Of a DNA stretch of 64,000 nt, positions 1 through 10,010 are shown in pieces. The position numbers and the translations under genes are program-made. This DNA comes from Schaalia suimastitidis DSM 15538 (lineage in GTDB: Bacteria; Actinomycetota; Actinomycetes; Actinomycetales; Actinomycetaceae). The stretch covers positions 183,064-247,063 of the forward strand of contig NZ_KE386848.1 of the NCBI RefSeq assembly GCF_000429105.1, written 5' to 3'. How positions within the stretch are numbered: position 1 is the stretch's first letter; each line of letters starts with the position of its first letter. The notes beneath the pieces are model-generated. The model saw only the letters and a list, made by a program, of their open reading frames with translations, searched no databases and was not told the DNA's origin.

Positions 1-1601
1 GCGCAGCGGAAGAGTTTTATCAACTCCAACTGGGCAGCCCCCAAGCCCATGTTGGTCGCGCATTTCTTGCGGGCAGAGGATTTACCGAAGCGATGTGTCG
101 TCACTTCGGTGTGGGATATGCCCCCCAAGGGTGGGACAACCTCACCCGCCACCTCCGGTCCCGTGGATTCACTGACGACGAACTCAAAATCGCTGGCCTG
201 GCCAGTGCTGGCAATCGAGGCCTTTACGATCGGTTCCGTGGCCGCCTCGTCTGGCCGATCCGCGATATCACAGGTGCCACTGTTGGTTTTGGGGCGCGAC
301 GCCTCGATGACAACGACAAAGAATCACCGAAATACCTCAATACGCCAGAAACACCGATCTTTAAGAAATCGCAACTGCTTTATGGGCTGGACCTGGCAAA
401 AAAGGCGATTATTTCCAGCAGACGCATTGTCGTCGTCGAGGGGTACACCGATGTAATGGCAGCCCACGTTGCTGGCGAAACCTGTGCGGTGGCCACCTGT
501 GGTACCGCATTTGGATCCGAGCACGTCAAAATTGTGCGACGCCTTTTGGGGGATAATGCCGACCCTGCGGCAGGAGTGGTCCTTGCTGATGGGCGAGGCC
601 ACGGCGGTGAAGTCATCTTCACCTTTGACGGCGACGAGGCAGGACAAAAAGCCGCATTACGTGCCTTTACCGAAGATCAAAACTTTGCCGCCCAAACCTT
701 CGTTGCGGTCGAAGCTCACGGTATGGATCCGTGCGATCTGCGACTGGCCCATGGTGACCAGGCGGTGCGCCGCCTAGTGGAAGGTCGTATCCCGCTTTTT
801 GAATTCGTGATCCGTGCACAACTGAAACCTTTGGACCTGCGAAGCGCTGAAGGACGTGTGCGTGGTTTACGTTTGAGCGCACCAGTGGTTTCACGCATTA
901 AAGATCGCGCACTGCGCACAGAGTACACACGTCTACTTGCCGGGTGGCTCGGTATGGATATCGCCGAAGTGTCGCGCGAGGTGCGCTATAGTCCTCGACC
1001 AGGCCCTGGGGCACTTCAGCATGAAGTAGGTGCTCAGCCGATGGCAGCAGCAGGACTTTCTCGCCCGCGGCATGTGAGCGCAGAAGACCCTGTTACACGT
1101 TTGGAGCGTCATGCCTTGGCCTGCGTGTTGCAATTTCCCCGAGAATCTATCGGCATGGGTTTTGAAGAACTTGACGCACAGTCCTTCACCGCCCCAACGT
1201 TACGCACCGTCCACGATGCGTTACGTGCCGTCGGCGGATTGGACTACTATGTGACCCTCATGCGTGAAGAGGAAACAACACAAGGGGTGGGTAGCGCCGC
1301 ACATGCGACGGCAGCACGTCGTTTTGTTGATGCCGTTCGTTCGTTTGCTGATCCGTTTGCCGAGGCTGTTTCTGAGTTAGTGGTGACGCCGCTGCCCATC
1401 ATTGACGATGAGGAACGGATACGACACTACTGTCGTGGCACGATCGCGGCAATGGTGAGGAAAGACCTTGTGCGCCGAATCGGTGATTTACGCACGCAGC
1501 TGCATGGTATGAACGATACTGACCCCGCCTATACACAGGTATTTGCTGAGCTCATGCGCCTCGAGGCGCGCCGCCAGTACTTCGTTGAACATCCACAGTA
1601 G
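1..1601 (+). CDS. dnaG: DNA primase DnaG (5' end outside window)
   Basis: Primase makes the RNA primers used at the replication fork. The gene is cut by the left edge: the open frame runs from base 3 and gives 532 residues that begin inside the RNA-polymerase core (FYQLQLGS, then GRGFT), so the N-terminal zinc-binding domain, roughly 120 residues, lies outside the window. The TOPRIM catalytic fold is seen as EGYTD (438-452) and DGDEAG (627-644). Between them sit about eleven extra Gly/Asp-rich residues compared with the primases I remember. The C-terminal part, from about base 1100, matches the DnaB-helicase-binding region in position. The stop is TAG at 1599-1601. Identification is firm; the apparent insertion may simply be normal for this family branch. 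Confidence 0.96.
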   Translation, partial: AAEEFYQLQLGSPQAHVGRAFLAGRGFTEAMCRHFGVGYAPQGWDNLTRHLRSRGFTDDELKIAGLASAGNRGLYDRFRGRLVWPIRDITGATVGFGARRLDDNDKESPKYLNTPETPIFKKSQLLYGLDLAKKAIISSRRIVVVEGYTDVMAAHVAGETCAVATCGTAFGSEHVKIVRRLLGDNADPAAGVVLADGRGHGGEVIFTFDGDEAGQKAALRAFTEDQNFAAQTFVAVEAHGMDPCDLRLAHGDQAVRRLVEGRIPLFEFVIRAQLKPLDLRSAEGRVRGLRLSAPVVSRIKDRALRTEYTRLLAGWLGMDIAEVSREVRYSPRPGPGALQHEVGAQPMAAAGLSRPRHVSAEDPVTRLERHALACVLQFPRESIGMGFEELDAQSFTAPTLRTVHDALRAVGGLDYYVTLMREEETTQGVGSAAHATAARRFVDAVRSFADPFAEAVSELVVTPLPIIDDEERIRHYCRGTIAAMVRKDLVRRIGDLRTQLHGMNDTDPAYTQVFAELMRLEARRQYFVEHPQ

Positions 1602-1734
1602 GCACAGCCATCGGCAGGCACAGTAGTCGGCAACGACACCAAAGACGTCGAAGGCACGCAGCCAATAGGTCGAGTGGTTAGCACCGTGAGCGGCACCTAC
1701 ACTCCCAGCGCAGATCGGTGTTGTGGGCGCACAC

Positions 1735-2211
1735 CTACTCTAAGCCGACGGCTTCACGCATCTCCCATTCGAGCCTGTCAGCGGTACGCTTTGCCGCCTC
1801 GTCAAGCGGACCGGAGGCCGTGAGTACCGAAAACAACGCGCCGTCGGGCCCACGGCGTATCTGCACCACGATACGTGTCCCATTGTCGGCTCGTAGGGAA
1901 CGCAAAGACACCTGCGTATAAGCGAGGCGCTCGCGGGCATGGCGCATAAAATCAACGGGCTCGCATGTAGTGATGCAGGAAAAAGGGACACGGCCTGGAT
2001 CACTCCACACCACCTGCAGACGTTGCGTATCTGCATCCCAGGCGAGTGTCTGTATCTCATACCACATGCCAGCAGTGACGATGCGTCCGGGTGCCACCAC
2101 CGCAAGTGCATGGGTACCTGCAACTGCCCACTGGTCGTCGAGCAGAGCCACCGCAGGTGCGAGGCGGTCACGTGTGGGCAGTAGTTGGGCAATAGAATCA
2201 GGTAATGCCAT
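1735..2211 (-). CDS. conserved hypothetical protein beside dnaG
   Basis: This 158-residue protein is convergent with dnaG and divergent from the amidase. I recognise it only as resembling a family of small soluble proteins often found next to dnaG in actinobacteria; no catalytic motif, signal peptide or membrane segment is visible. It is a mixed alpha/beta sequence ending in a charged helix (RTADRLEWEMREAVG). A longer GTG start at 2244 is possible, but it would run almost to the start of the divergent amidase, and the ATG at 2211 (MALPDSIAQLL) fits the family beginning better. Neither start has a convincing ribosome site. Function unknown. Confidence 0.7.
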   Translation of the reverse strand: MALPDSIAQLLPTRDRLAPAVALLDDQWAVAGTHALAVVAPGRIVTAGMWYEIQTLAWDADTQRLQVVWSDPGRVPFSCITTCEPVDFMRHARERLAYTQVSLRSLRADNGTRIVVQIRRGPDGALFSVLTASGPLDEAAKRTADRLEWEMREAVGLE

Positions 2212-2256
2212 AGGCACAAGCCTAAAACCAGTGAGGACCCCCACGCAGGAGGAATC

Positions 2257-3678
2257 ATGAGTACACCCAGCGCCGCGCGAATCGCGGCATCAGTGAACGC
2301 AGGAAAACTCACTGCCCTCAGTGCCACCCAGGCGACGCTGGCGCGTATCGACGCATTAGACCCATATGTCCACGCACTTACCCACGTTCGCCGCGATGCT
2401 GCGCAGGAAGAGGCACGCGCCCTTGACCGCAACGCCAACGGTGCATTGCCACTCAAAGGGGTCAGTGTTGCCGTCAAAGAGGAATACGACGTTGCTGGTG
2501 ATATCACCACCTTAGGGGGACAAGGCAATAGCACCCCCGCAGATCATGACTGCGCTGTCGTTGCGCGAATTCGCAGCGCAGGCGCAGTCATCGTTGCGCG
2601 CACAAATATGCCAGAGTTTGGTCAGTATGCGGCTGGGGAGTCGGAGTATCACGGAACAACAGTGAACCCGTGGAACCAGCAGTACTCACCCGGCGGCTCC
2701 TCTGCGGGCAGTGGCGCCGCCGTCGCAACCGGTATGGTGCCCATCGCTTTGGGTGCTGACGGAGGAGGATCACTGCGTATCCCCGCCTCGGCCAGCGGAG
2801 TTTTTGGCCTCAAACCGACACGTGGCCGTATTTCGAGTGCGCCACTTGCACAGCACTGGCATGGATTGGCAACCTTTGGTGCCCTTACGCGCAGTGCATA
2901 CGACATGGCCCTCGTCCTTGATGTCATCAGTGGAAATGAAGATATTGACCAGTGGACCTATCCACCTCATACCGAGAGCTACACGCAGGCGGTGGAGGAA
3001 GGATCGCGCGGCAATTTTCCGGTGAATCACCAGGGGCCGCTGCGGATCCGCGCCCAGCATCGCTGCATCCTCCCGGGTATTGCCACTGATCCGCAGGTAT
3101 ATGCCGCTTTTGACCAATTTCTTTCGCGCCTGATGCGCCTTGGCTGCGACGTGAGGGCCCGTGCACTGACATGGCCACTTCCCACCCCCGCATTCATGGC
3201 GATGCACCTGTCCGGTATGCGCGTTGAGGCCAGCCAGGTGGAACACCCCGATCTTCTTACCGCCCGCACCAAAGCGAGTGCCGCGCTCGGCGCAGCGGTG
3301 ACGCCGCAGCTTCTGCGAGCCGCTACTGCCTCGGCCATGCGCATCAGTAACCGCATTGACGCACTCTTTGGCGGGGCTGACCTTATCGCAGTGCCAACTA
3401 TGCCTCAGCTGCCTGTGTCGGCAACCTTTTTTGCAAACAAAGGGCATCTTGCGTCGTTCATGGCATCAGCACCGATGGTGGCCAATACGGCGATCTTCAA
3501 CGTGTCTGGCCACCCCGCGATGTCGGTCCATGCTGGAATGAGTGACGCAGGTGTGCCTATTGGTGCTCAGATCGTTGCACGCATGGGACGAGAAGACCTA
3601 CTCCTTGCGTTAGCGGCTCATCTTGACACCAACGGTGGACTAAGCGCCCAGTGGGATGCCTCGGTCCTCCATACCTGA
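2257..3678 (+). CDS. amidase (amidase-signature family)
   Basis: This 473-residue enzyme hydrolyses a carboxamide bond with the Ser-cisSer-Lys triad of the amidase-signature family. Visible residues are Lys74 (VAVKEEYD), Ser148 in the GGSSAGSG motif, and Ser172 in DGGGSLRIPAS. The glycine-rich signature core between them is intact. The start is set by a good ribosome site, GCAGGAGGA, ending four bases before the ATG at 2257. It is a single gene with no GatB or GatC partner nearby, and its sequence is not that of GatA, so a role in Gln-tRNA formation is unlikely. No signal peptide is seen, so it is probably cytoplasmic. The substrate cannot be read from the sequence. Confidence 0.9.
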   Translation: MSTPSAARIAASVNAGKLTALSATQATLARIDALDPYVHALTHVRRDAAQEEARALDRNANGALPLKGVSVAVKEEYDVAGDITTLGGQGNSTPADHDCAVVARIRSAGAVIVARTNMPEFGQYAAGESEYHGTTVNPWNQQYSPGGSSAGSGAAVATGMVPIALGADGGGSLRIPASASGVFGLKPTRGRISSAPLAQHWHGLATFGALTRSAYDMALVLDVISGNEDIDQWTYPPHTESYTQAVEEGSRGNFPVNHQGPLRIRAQHRCILPGIATDPQVYAAFDQFLSRLMRLGCDVRARALTWPLPTPAFMAMHLSGMRVEASQVEHPDLLTARTKASAALGAAVTPQLLRAATASAMRISNRIDALFGGADLIAVPTMPQLPVSATFFANKGHLASFMASAPMVANTAIFNVSGHPAMSVHAGMSDAGVPIGAQIVARMGREDLLLALAAHLDTNGGLSAQWDASVLHT

Positions 3679-3721
3679 CGGGGAGTAAATATTCGGCGTG
3701 ACGGTCATATCCGACGGAGCT

Positions 3722-4780
3722 TTACTCACCTTCAATAAGGGTGAAAGAACGGGAGGCAAGCACCTCATCCATATACGGTGACCACACAGCAAGGTCCTCT
3801 AAGAGTGCCTGCGCACCGATCTGTCGAACAGGCGTCGATGAGGACGTAAATAGTGCGAGGTCGGCATCCAATACTGTAGCGGCAAGTCCGGTGGGGGAGG
3901 TGTCACTGATCTGACACCTGTAGAGGCGCCGATCCGTTGCACCCTGTGTGAGATACACCAAGGATCGCGCCAGCAGAGCATCGCCGATAGATTCGCCATT
4001 GGGTATGGTCTCGTCAGCAAGTTCGCGCGCAGGGACGTGCTGGGCAATGCAATCCCATGAGGTAATTGTCGAGGCCAATGCTTCGTCCGCCTGGTTATCC
4101 TGCTCAAGTGGTGACGGCGACAGCTGTGCGAAACTGTCGTCGGCAAGTGCCCATCCTCCATCAGAGGTGCCGCCTCCCAAGTCATTCAACACCTTCGCAC
4201 GTGCGACCGTCGTATTGACATTGGCAGCGCCAGTGGTGACATCGACGCCGTAGATACCGGCAAGGTGCGTGGCATCCTGGTGCCGACCAAGGGCGAGGCG
4301 CACCATCGCGCTGGCTTCTTCTGGTTCGACAACATCAGCATCGGTGGCTGCCAGCAGGTCACGGCGGGCACTTGCCTCAAGCCAGGAAACGAAAGAGGCA
4401 ATATCAACAGGGGCGTCAGCAGCGTCTTGGGGCTGTTGTAGGCCGTCAGTGGTCGCGTCGCCCCACGGATCCCACATGCCACCCAACAGCGTGGCACGCT
4501 GCTCGCTTGCCGCTGCCACATCGTGAAGTGCTGAGCTGCAGGCCTGGCATGTGTTCGCCTTGGCTGCCAGTTCTAATGCACGCGCATGTGCTGCCACTTC
4601 AGTGCGCGCCATCGTGTCTCGCAGACTTTGCGATTGCGATAACGACGGCAAAGACTCGGGGTTCGTCGAAAAGCGAAGGCTGCAGGCACCCAGGAGGAAT
4701 GCAACTAGGCAGGCCAGGGCCGCCACAGTTGTGCGGCGACGAGCAGACGGCAGATTTGTCAAATGAGAAGCAACAGACAC
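3722..4780 (-). CDS. putative lipoprotein of unknown function
   Basis: This 352-residue exported protein starts at a GTG and carries an arginine-containing N-region, a hydrophobic stretch (about residues 18-30) and a lipobox LLGAC with the lipidated cysteine at position 33. The mature part is Ala/Asp/Ser-rich and largely helical, with a CQAC pair near residue 80 and further single cysteines, which could form disulfides outside the cell. It lies upstream of and divergent from rimP, a place where actinobacteria often carry a ferritin-like DUF4439 protein; I cannot confirm that relationship. The lipoprotein call is secure; the function is unknown. Confidence 0.75.
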   Translation of the reverse strand: MSVASHLTNLPSARRRTTVAALACLVAFLLGACSLRFSTNPESLPSLSQSQSLRDTMARTEVAAHARALELAAKANTCQACSSALHDVAAASEQRATLLGGMWDPWGDATTDGLQQPQDAADAPVDIASFVSWLEASARRDLLAATDADVVEPEEASAMVRLALGRHQDATHLAGIYGVDVTTGAANVNTTVARAKVLNDLGGGTSDGGWALADDSFAQLSPSPLEQDNQADEALASTITSWDCIAQHVPARELADETIPNGESIGDALLARSLVYLTQGATDRRLYRCQISDTSPTGLAATVLDADLALFTSSSTPVRQIGAQALLEDLAVWSPYMDEVLASRSFTLIEGE

Positions 4781-4866
4781 AGCACCATCATTCCATGCTT
4801 AAGACAGGTAACATTGCCCCTACGTGACGTGTCGCCGCACGTATGCCCTTTGTTCAAGGAGGTCCT

Positions 4867-5349
4867 GTGCCCAAGCCTCAGCCTGATGAGCACCTACATG
4901 CCGTACTTACCCCCGTCGCCGCCCAGCATGGTGTGGAGGTGGATACGGTCGTACTGGCTTCCCAATATGGTGCGACCGTGGTGCGTGTCGTCGTTGAAGA
5001 ACCCGAAGGGCAGCCGCCGTTGGATTCAGAAACCCTGGCAGACGTTTCCCGAGCAATTTCGCGCGCAATGGACGACCTTGATCCGGTGGAAGGGGAGTAC
5101 CTCCTCGAGGTCACGACCCCAGGGATTGAACGACCACTGCTGAAGCCAGCCCATTGGAGGCGCGTGCAGGGACGCCTTATTCGTGGCAAACTCAAAGATG
5201 GGCGTTCACTGCAGGGACATGTTCTTAGTGTTGACGATAGCGCTGTCACACTCGACATCGATGGTGAGGCGACTACCATCGACTACAACGCAATAAAAAA
5301 GGCGCGTGCATGCGTCGAATTTGCACACGACTTCGACACGGAGGAATGA
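4867..5349 (+). CDS. rimP: ribosome maturation factor RimP
   Basis: RimP helps assemble the 30S subunit. The protein is 160 residues with the typical two-part fold: the N-terminal alpha/beta domain (GVEVDTVVLASQYGATVVRV) and LEVTTPGIERPLL, the family signature, followed by a small C-terminal SH3-like barrel. I chose the GTG at 4867 over the in-frame ATG at 4843 because AAGGAGG (4856-4862) sits directly before the GTG and the family starts there. The stop is seven bases before nusA, so the two are co-transcribed in the rimP-nusA-ylxR-infB operon, the standard arrangement. Confidence 0.95.
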   Translation: MPKPQPDEHLHAVLTPVAAQHGVEVDTVVLASQYGATVVRVVVEEPEGQPPLDSETLADVSRAISRAMDDLDPVEGEYLLEVTTPGIERPLLKPAHWRRVQGRLIRGKLKDGRSLQGHVLSVDDSAVTLDIDGEATTIDYNAIKKARACVEFAHDFDTEE

Positions 5350-5356
5350 GGCGAGT

Positions 5357-6391
5357 ATGGAAATCGACATGACTGCACTGCGGATGGTGGAACAAGAAAA
5401 AGGTGTTGCCCTTGACACGCTTGTTGACGCCATCGAAGAAGCGCTGCTGAAGGCTTATCACAATCTGCCAGGCGCCATCAGCCAGGCACGTATCGAAATT
5501 GACAAGCGCACTGGGCGCGTGTCAGTGATGGCCACAGAGGAAGACGACGACGGCAACCCCATCGGCGAGTTCGATGACACTCCGAAAAATTTTGGACGCA
5601 TCGCCCAAGCCACTGCCCGCTCCATCATCATGCAGCGTCTGCGTGATGCAGACGATCAACGTGTGCTGGGCGACTTCGCGTCAAAACAGGGGCAGATTGT
5701 CACCGGCGTGGTTCAGCAATCGCGTGATGGCCGCCTGACGCGTATCCTCCTAGCTGACGAATTCGAGGCCGTATTGCCCGATTCAGAAAAAACTCCTGGC
5801 GAATTCTACCGCCATGGTGATCGCGTACGTGCCTATGTTGTTGCCGTTGAGCGCACAGAAAAAGGTCCGCGTATCACGCTGTCGCGAACACATCCAGGTT
5901 TGGTTTTGGGACTCTTTGAACGAGAAGTGCCAGAAATACAAGACGGCCTTGTCTCCATTAAGTCCATCGCCCGCGAGGCCGGACACCGAACGAAGATCGC
6001 TGTGGCTGCCTTGCGTGAAGGTGTCAATGCTAAAGGTGCCTGCATCGGGCCAATGGGCGCTCGCGTCCGCGCAGTGATGACAGAACTTGGTGGAGAAAAA
6101 ATCGATATCGTCGACTACTCCGACAACCCCGGTCATTTCGTCGCGAACTCTCTATCCCCGGCTCGCGTCACCCGTGTGGTGGTTCACTCGGTCGAAAACC
6201 GTACCGCCACCGCAATCGTGCCAGATTTCCAACTGTCCTTGGCCATTGGAAAAGAAGGACAAAATGCGCGTCTAGCCGCGCGGCTAACGGGTTATCACAT
6301 CGATATTCATTCTGATACCGAAGGCGGTGACGACCCGGAGGTTTCACGCTCGTCAATGTCAGACGACGTCCGCAACGACGCAGCGCTGTAA
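5357..6391 (+). CDS. nusA: transcription termination/antitermination factor NusA
   Basis: NusA binds RNA polymerase and nascent RNA and controls pausing, termination and antitermination. The 344-residue protein has the N-terminal polymerase-binding domain (1-110), an S1 domain (about 120-190), KH1 ([19 protein letters not shown]) and KH2 ([19 protein letters not shown]). It ends soon after KH2 and lacks the acidic repeats of the E. coli protein, as is usual in actinobacteria. The start at 5357 ([17 protein letters not shown]) follows the rimP stop by seven bases; the upstream ATG at 5306 lies within rimP and is not used by the family. The 3' end carries a small tandem repeat described separately. 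Confidence 0.96.
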   Translation: MEIDMTALRMVEQEKGVALDTLVDAIEEALLKAYHNLPGAISQARIEIDKRTGRVSVMATEEDDDGNPIGEFDDTPKNFGRIAQATARSIIMQRLRDADDQRVLGDFASKQGQIVTGVVQQSRDGRLTRILLADEFEAVLPDSEKTPGEFYRHGDRVRAYVVAVERTEKGPRITLSRTHPGLVLGLFEREVPEIQDGLVSIKSIAREAGHRTKIAVAALREGVNAKGACIGPMGARVRAVMTELGGEKIDIVDYSDNPGHFVANSLSPARVTRVVVHSVENRTATAIVPDFQLSLAIGKEGQNARLAARLTGYHIDIHSDTEGGDDPEVSRSSMSDDVRNDAAL

Positions 6392-6414
6392 CAGTGACGC
6401 AGCGCTGTGACAGT
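6377..6414 (+). repeat. two 19-bp tandem repeats spanning the nusA stop
   Basis: Bases 6377-6395 and 6396-6414 read GACGCAGCGCTGTAACAGT and GACGCAGCGCTGTGACAGT, differing at one position. The nusA stop codon TAA lies inside the first copy. This looks like a slippage duplication of the gene end; no function is evident. Confidence 0.85.
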
Positions 6415-6532
6415 AGTGCACCGAAAACATGCGCAGCTGTCAGTGGCGGCGCGCGGCCTCGTGCACTGACGTGACCAGTTGCTCACGAGGCAAAGACGGG
6501 AAACGGGCAAAACTCGACTAAGCTTGGACACT

Positions 6533-6847
6533 GTGCCACAGCTCAACGAGCCCACTGCGGTCAAGGAAACCCTTGTCCCTCCAGTGCGTACCTGCGTGGG
6601 GTGTGGCCAGCGGAGCGCGCGTGCGAAGATGGTTCGCATCGCCGCCTTCAACGGGACTGCGTACGTAGATCCCAAAGGCAAACTGCCAGGTCGAGGAGCA
6701 TGGTTCCACCCGGATCCACGCTGTATCAGCCGAGGACGCCAACGCAAAGCATTGGCTCGCCGCCTCAGATTTGACGGAGAAATCCCCGAAAGTCTGTGGC
6801 ACACACTAGAGCAGATAGCCGCCACCGCGACGCACGGTGCGTCGTGA
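6533..6847 (+). CDS. YlxR family RNA-binding protein (DUF448)
   Basis: This is a 104-residue member of the YlxR family, small RNA-binding proteins encoded between nusA and infB in many bacteria. Hallmarks are VRTCVGCGQR near the N-terminus and GRGAWFHPDPRCI in the middle, followed by a basic helix (RGRQRKALARRLRF). The start is uncertain: a TTG at 6479 would add 18 unrelated residues, while the GTG at 6533 (VPQLNEPT) gives a normal length but only a weak ribosome site. Family members are reported to bind RNA or affect RNase P or transcription; the specific role here is not readable from the sequence. Confidence 0.9.
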   Translation: MPQLNEPTAVKETLVPPVRTCVGCGQRSARAKMVRIAAFNGTAYVDPKGKLPGRGAWFHPDPRCISRGRQRKALARRLRFDGEIPESLWHTLEQIAATATHGAS

Positions 6848-6966
6848 GACGATGAATGGAAGCGGGTTGGAAGCCGATGGGCACCCGATGAGTACCCAGC
6901 GATGAGCTGCCAGCAATACCAATGACGCGTCACTCCTGTGTGGAGTCGCGTCCAGACAGGAGAAAT

Positions 6967-9804
6967 GTGGCAAAGTTGCGTGTCCACGAGCTCGCCAAAG
7001 AGCTCGGAATCACCAGCAAAGAACTATTGACGTATCTCAACGATCACGGTGAGTTCGTCAAGGCATCCTCGTCGGCCCTTGAGCCGCCGGTGGTGCGTGC
7101 TGTGCGTGAGCACTACCAAAGTCAAACGGCAGAAAAACCTGCTCCGGCACCTGCGCCGAAAGCGACTGCCGCCCCCAAGCCAACTGCGCGCCCATCGGCG
7201 CCCAAAGCCCCGCAGGCTCCACGCGCTACTGAAGAGCGCGTTGCCGAAGAACCGACACCAGCAGTGCCATCACCACAGGCTCCTAAGGTCGATACACCTC
7301 AAGTTGAAGCGCCCAAGGTTGAGGCCCCCAAGGCTGCAGCACCCATCGCTCGCCCAGGCCCCAAGAAACCTGCGGTACCCACGAACGCCCCAGCATTCGA
7401 GGAAGCTCCAGCTCGGCCCGCACCACCTCGCCCTGCACCGCGCCCTGCGGTCCCGCGCGCAGGTGGACCGCGCCCTGGCAATAACCCGTACGCCTCAAGC
7501 CAAGGCATGCCTCGTCCAGGAGGCTCAGGCGGGCCTCGTCCTGCGCCGCGTCCTGGCGCACCCCGCCCAGGCGCCCCTCGAAGCGCAAGTGCGCCGCAGG
7601 CAGAACGCGGAAAAACAGCAGCCCCACGTGCGCCGCGCAGTGGTGCTCCACGCCCAGGCGGCGGCAACCGTCCCAATCCTGGCATGATGCCAGGGCAGGC
7701 AAATTTTGTCCGCGGCGGTGCAGGCGCACCTGAACGCGCTCCACGCCCAACGGGCGGCGGTCGCGGACGCGGAACCAGCAGCCCACGTTCAACGGCACCT
7801 GCTGCAGGTGCACCTCAGGGTGCCGGTGCAGGATTCGCTCCGCCTCGTGGTGGTGGTCGTGGCGCAGGCCGCGGTGCGACGCCCGGGGCATTCGGGCGAG
7901 GCGGCGGCAAGAGCCAACGCGGCCGTAAGTCAAAACGCGCGAAACGACAGGAATTTGAACAGCAGAATGCGCCCGTCATCGGTGGCGTATCGATTCCGCG
8001 CGGTAATGGACAAGAGATCCGTATCCGACAGGGTGCCTCCCTTGCTGACCTTGCCGAGAAGATCAACGTCAATCCTGCTGCACTTGTGACAGTGCTATTC
8101 CACCTCGGTGAAATGGCGACCGCCACCCAGTCTCTTGACCAAGACACCTTCGAAGCACTGGGTGCTGAACTTGGTTACGAGGTTAAGGTCGTCTCGCCGG
8201 AAGATGAAGACCGTGAGTTGCTCGAATCCTTCGACATTGACCTCGAAGCCGAAGAACTCGACGATGCCGACAACATGGTGGCGCGCCCACCGGTCGTCAC
8301 CGTCATGGGTCACGTTGACCACGGTAAAACCAAACTGCTTGACGCCATCCGTCATACCGACGTGGTGGACACCGAACATGGCGGCATCACCCAGCACATC
8401 GGTGCCTACCAGGTGTCCGTGGAACACGAAGGCCAAAAGCGTCCGATCACCTTCATCGATACCCCCGGTCACGAAGCATTCACTGCTATGCGTGCCCGCG
8501 GCGCACAGGTCACTGACATCGCGATCCTCGTGGTGGCAGCTGATGATGGCGTGATGCCTCAGACCGTTGAAGCCATCAACCACGCTCAGGCAGCAAATGT
8601 GCCAATCGTGGTGGCAGTCAACAAGGTCGATAAGGACGAAGCCAACCCAGAGAAGATCCGTGGTCAGCTCACCGAATATGGCCTCGTGGCTGAGGAATAC
8701 GGCGGCGATGTGATGTTTGTTGACGTATCAGCTAAGCAACGTAAGGGTATCCACGAACTCCTCGAAGCGGTACTGTTGACGGCCGATGCTGCACTTGACC
8801 TGACGGCCAATCCCAACTCTGATGCACGTGGCGTGGCCATCGAAGCCAACCTCGACCGCGGTCGTGGTGCCGTCGCCACAATGCTAGTTCAGCGTGGCAC
8901 CTTGCGTGTGGGCGACTCCCTTGTTGTGGGCGCCTCGTATGGTCGCGTCCGAGCAATGTTTGGCGACAATGGTGAGGACGTTGCCGAGGCAGGTCCGTCG
9001 CGTCCGGTCCAAGTGATTGGTTTGACGTCGGTGCCGCGTGCAGGTGACGCCTTCTTGGTGGCACCGGATGACCGCACCGCTCGTCAAATTGCTGACAAAC
9101 GTGAATCAGCGGAACGTCAAGCCATGCTGGCTAAACGTCGTAAGCGCGTCTCCCTTGAAGACTTCGATAAAGTCCTTAAGGAAGGCACCGTTGACACACT
9201 CAACTTGGTCATCAAGGGTGACGTCTCCGGTGCTGTTGAAGCACTTGAAGATGCCTTGCTGCGCATCGAGGTGGGCGACGAAGTGGCGCTGCGGATTATT
9301 CACCGTGGTGTTGGCGCTATCACCCAAAACGACGTCAACCTGGCAACGGTGGACAACGCCGTTATTATCGCCTTCAACGTGCGCCCGGCTGAGCGCGTCC
9401 AAGAAATGGCCGACGCTGAAGGTGTCGAGATCAAGTACTACAACGTGATCTACTCGGCACTCGACGATGTCGAAGCAGCACTGAAAGGTATGCTCAAGCC
9501 AATCTACGAGGAAGTCCAGCTGGGTACCGCGGAGATTCGACAGGTATTCCGTTCAGGCAAATTCGGCAATATCGCAGGTTCAATTGTCCGCAGCGGCACC
9601 ATCAAACGTGGTACCAAGGCACGCCTGGTACGCGACGGCGTTGTGCTGGCAGACAACCTTGAAATTGCCTCGTTGCGGCGTGAAAAAGACGACGTCACTG
9701 AGGTACGCGAAGGTTTCGAATGCGGTATCACCCTGGGTCACAAGGATATCGCCGAAGGCGACATCATTGAGACGTGGGAGATGCGCGAAAAAGCTCGCGA
9801 CTAA
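6967..9804 (+). CDS. infB: translation initiation factor IF-2
   Basis: IF-2 is the GTPase that places initiator tRNA on the ribosome. The 945-residue protein begins at the GTG at 6967 ([15 protein letters not shown]), preceded by AGGAGA; the ATG at 6922 would add 15 non-conserved residues. Domain order is an IF2 N-terminal helix bundle (1-50), a disordered Ala/Pro/Arg/Gly-rich stretch (about 55-330), a second IF2_N domain ([16 protein letters not shown]), then the G domain with G1 GHVDHGKT (448-455), DTPGHEAF and NKVDK (552-556), followed by domains II-IV. It closes the operon and is followed by a strong hairpin. The long linker is typical for actinobacteria. Confidence 0.97.
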   Translation: MAKLRVHELAKELGITSKELLTYLNDHGEFVKASSSALEPPVVRAVREHYQSQTAEKPAPAPAPKATAAPKPTARPSAPKAPQAPRATEERVAEEPTPAVPSPQAPKVDTPQVEAPKVEAPKAAAPIARPGPKKPAVPTNAPAFEEAPARPAPPRPAPRPAVPRAGGPRPGNNPYASSQGMPRPGGSGGPRPAPRPGAPRPGAPRSASAPQAERGKTAAPRAPRSGAPRPGGGNRPNPGMMPGQANFVRGGAGAPERAPRPTGGGRGRGTSSPRSTAPAAGAPQGAGAGFAPPRGGGRGAGRGATPGAFGRGGGKSQRGRKSKRAKRQEFEQQNAPVIGGVSIPRGNGQEIRIRQGASLADLAEKINVNPAALVTVLFHLGEMATATQSLDQDTFEALGAELGYEVKVVSPEDEDRELLESFDIDLEAEELDDADNMVARPPVVTVMGHVDHGKTKLLDAIRHTDVVDTEHGGITQHIGAYQVSVEHEGQKRPITFIDTPGHEAFTAMRARGAQVTDIAILVVAADDGVMPQTVEAINHAQAANVPIVVAVNKVDKDEANPEKIRGQLTEYGLVAEEYGGDVMFVDVSAKQRKGIHELLEAVLLTADAALDLTANPNSDARGVAIEANLDRGRGAVATMLVQRGTLRVGDSLVVGASYGRVRAMFGDNGEDVAEAGPSRPVQVIGLTSVPRAGDAFLVAPDDRTARQIADKRESAERQAMLAKRRKRVSLEDFDKVLKEGTVDTLNLVIKGDVSGAVEALEDALLRIEVGDEVALRIIHRGVGAITQNDVNLATVDNAVIIAFNVRPAERVQEMADAEGVEIKYYNVIYSALDDVEAALKGMLKPIYEEVQLGTAEIRQVFRSGKFGNIAGSIVRSGTIKRGTKARLVRDGVVLADNLEIASLRREKDDVTEVREGFECGITLGHKDIAEGDIIETWEMREKARD

Positions 9805-9821
9805 TCGCTAGCTGACATGTG

Positions 9822-9855
9822 CTTGGGGGGGCGGCCACATGGCCGCCCCCCCAAG
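9822..9855 (+). terminator. strong hairpin after infB
   Basis: A perfect 15-bp stem (9822-9836 with 9841-9855) closes on the four-base loop ACAT, 17 bases after the infB stop. There is no T-tract after either arm. It lies between convergent genes, infB and the acyl-CoA synthetase, so it may stop transcription from both sides. T-less hairpin terminators are common in actinobacteria. Confidence 0.85.
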
Positions 9856-10010
9856 TGTGATGTGATTCGGATTAGCGTACAGTCTTACTGGCCATGCAGT
9901 GTGCCTCGCGATGCAATCCGCTTCGCTATCCAGTCGGTTTAGCTATGCACTGCCCATTGCGCGCAACGCATTTCGCGTGCAATTGGCGCGGCGTTACCTG
10001 CCTGAAGGAA

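Noticed and set aside
2770-3447. Minus-strand frame of 225 codons opposite the amidase
   Set aside because: Antisense to the amidase, which shows all catalytic residues; no ribosome site or recognisable product.
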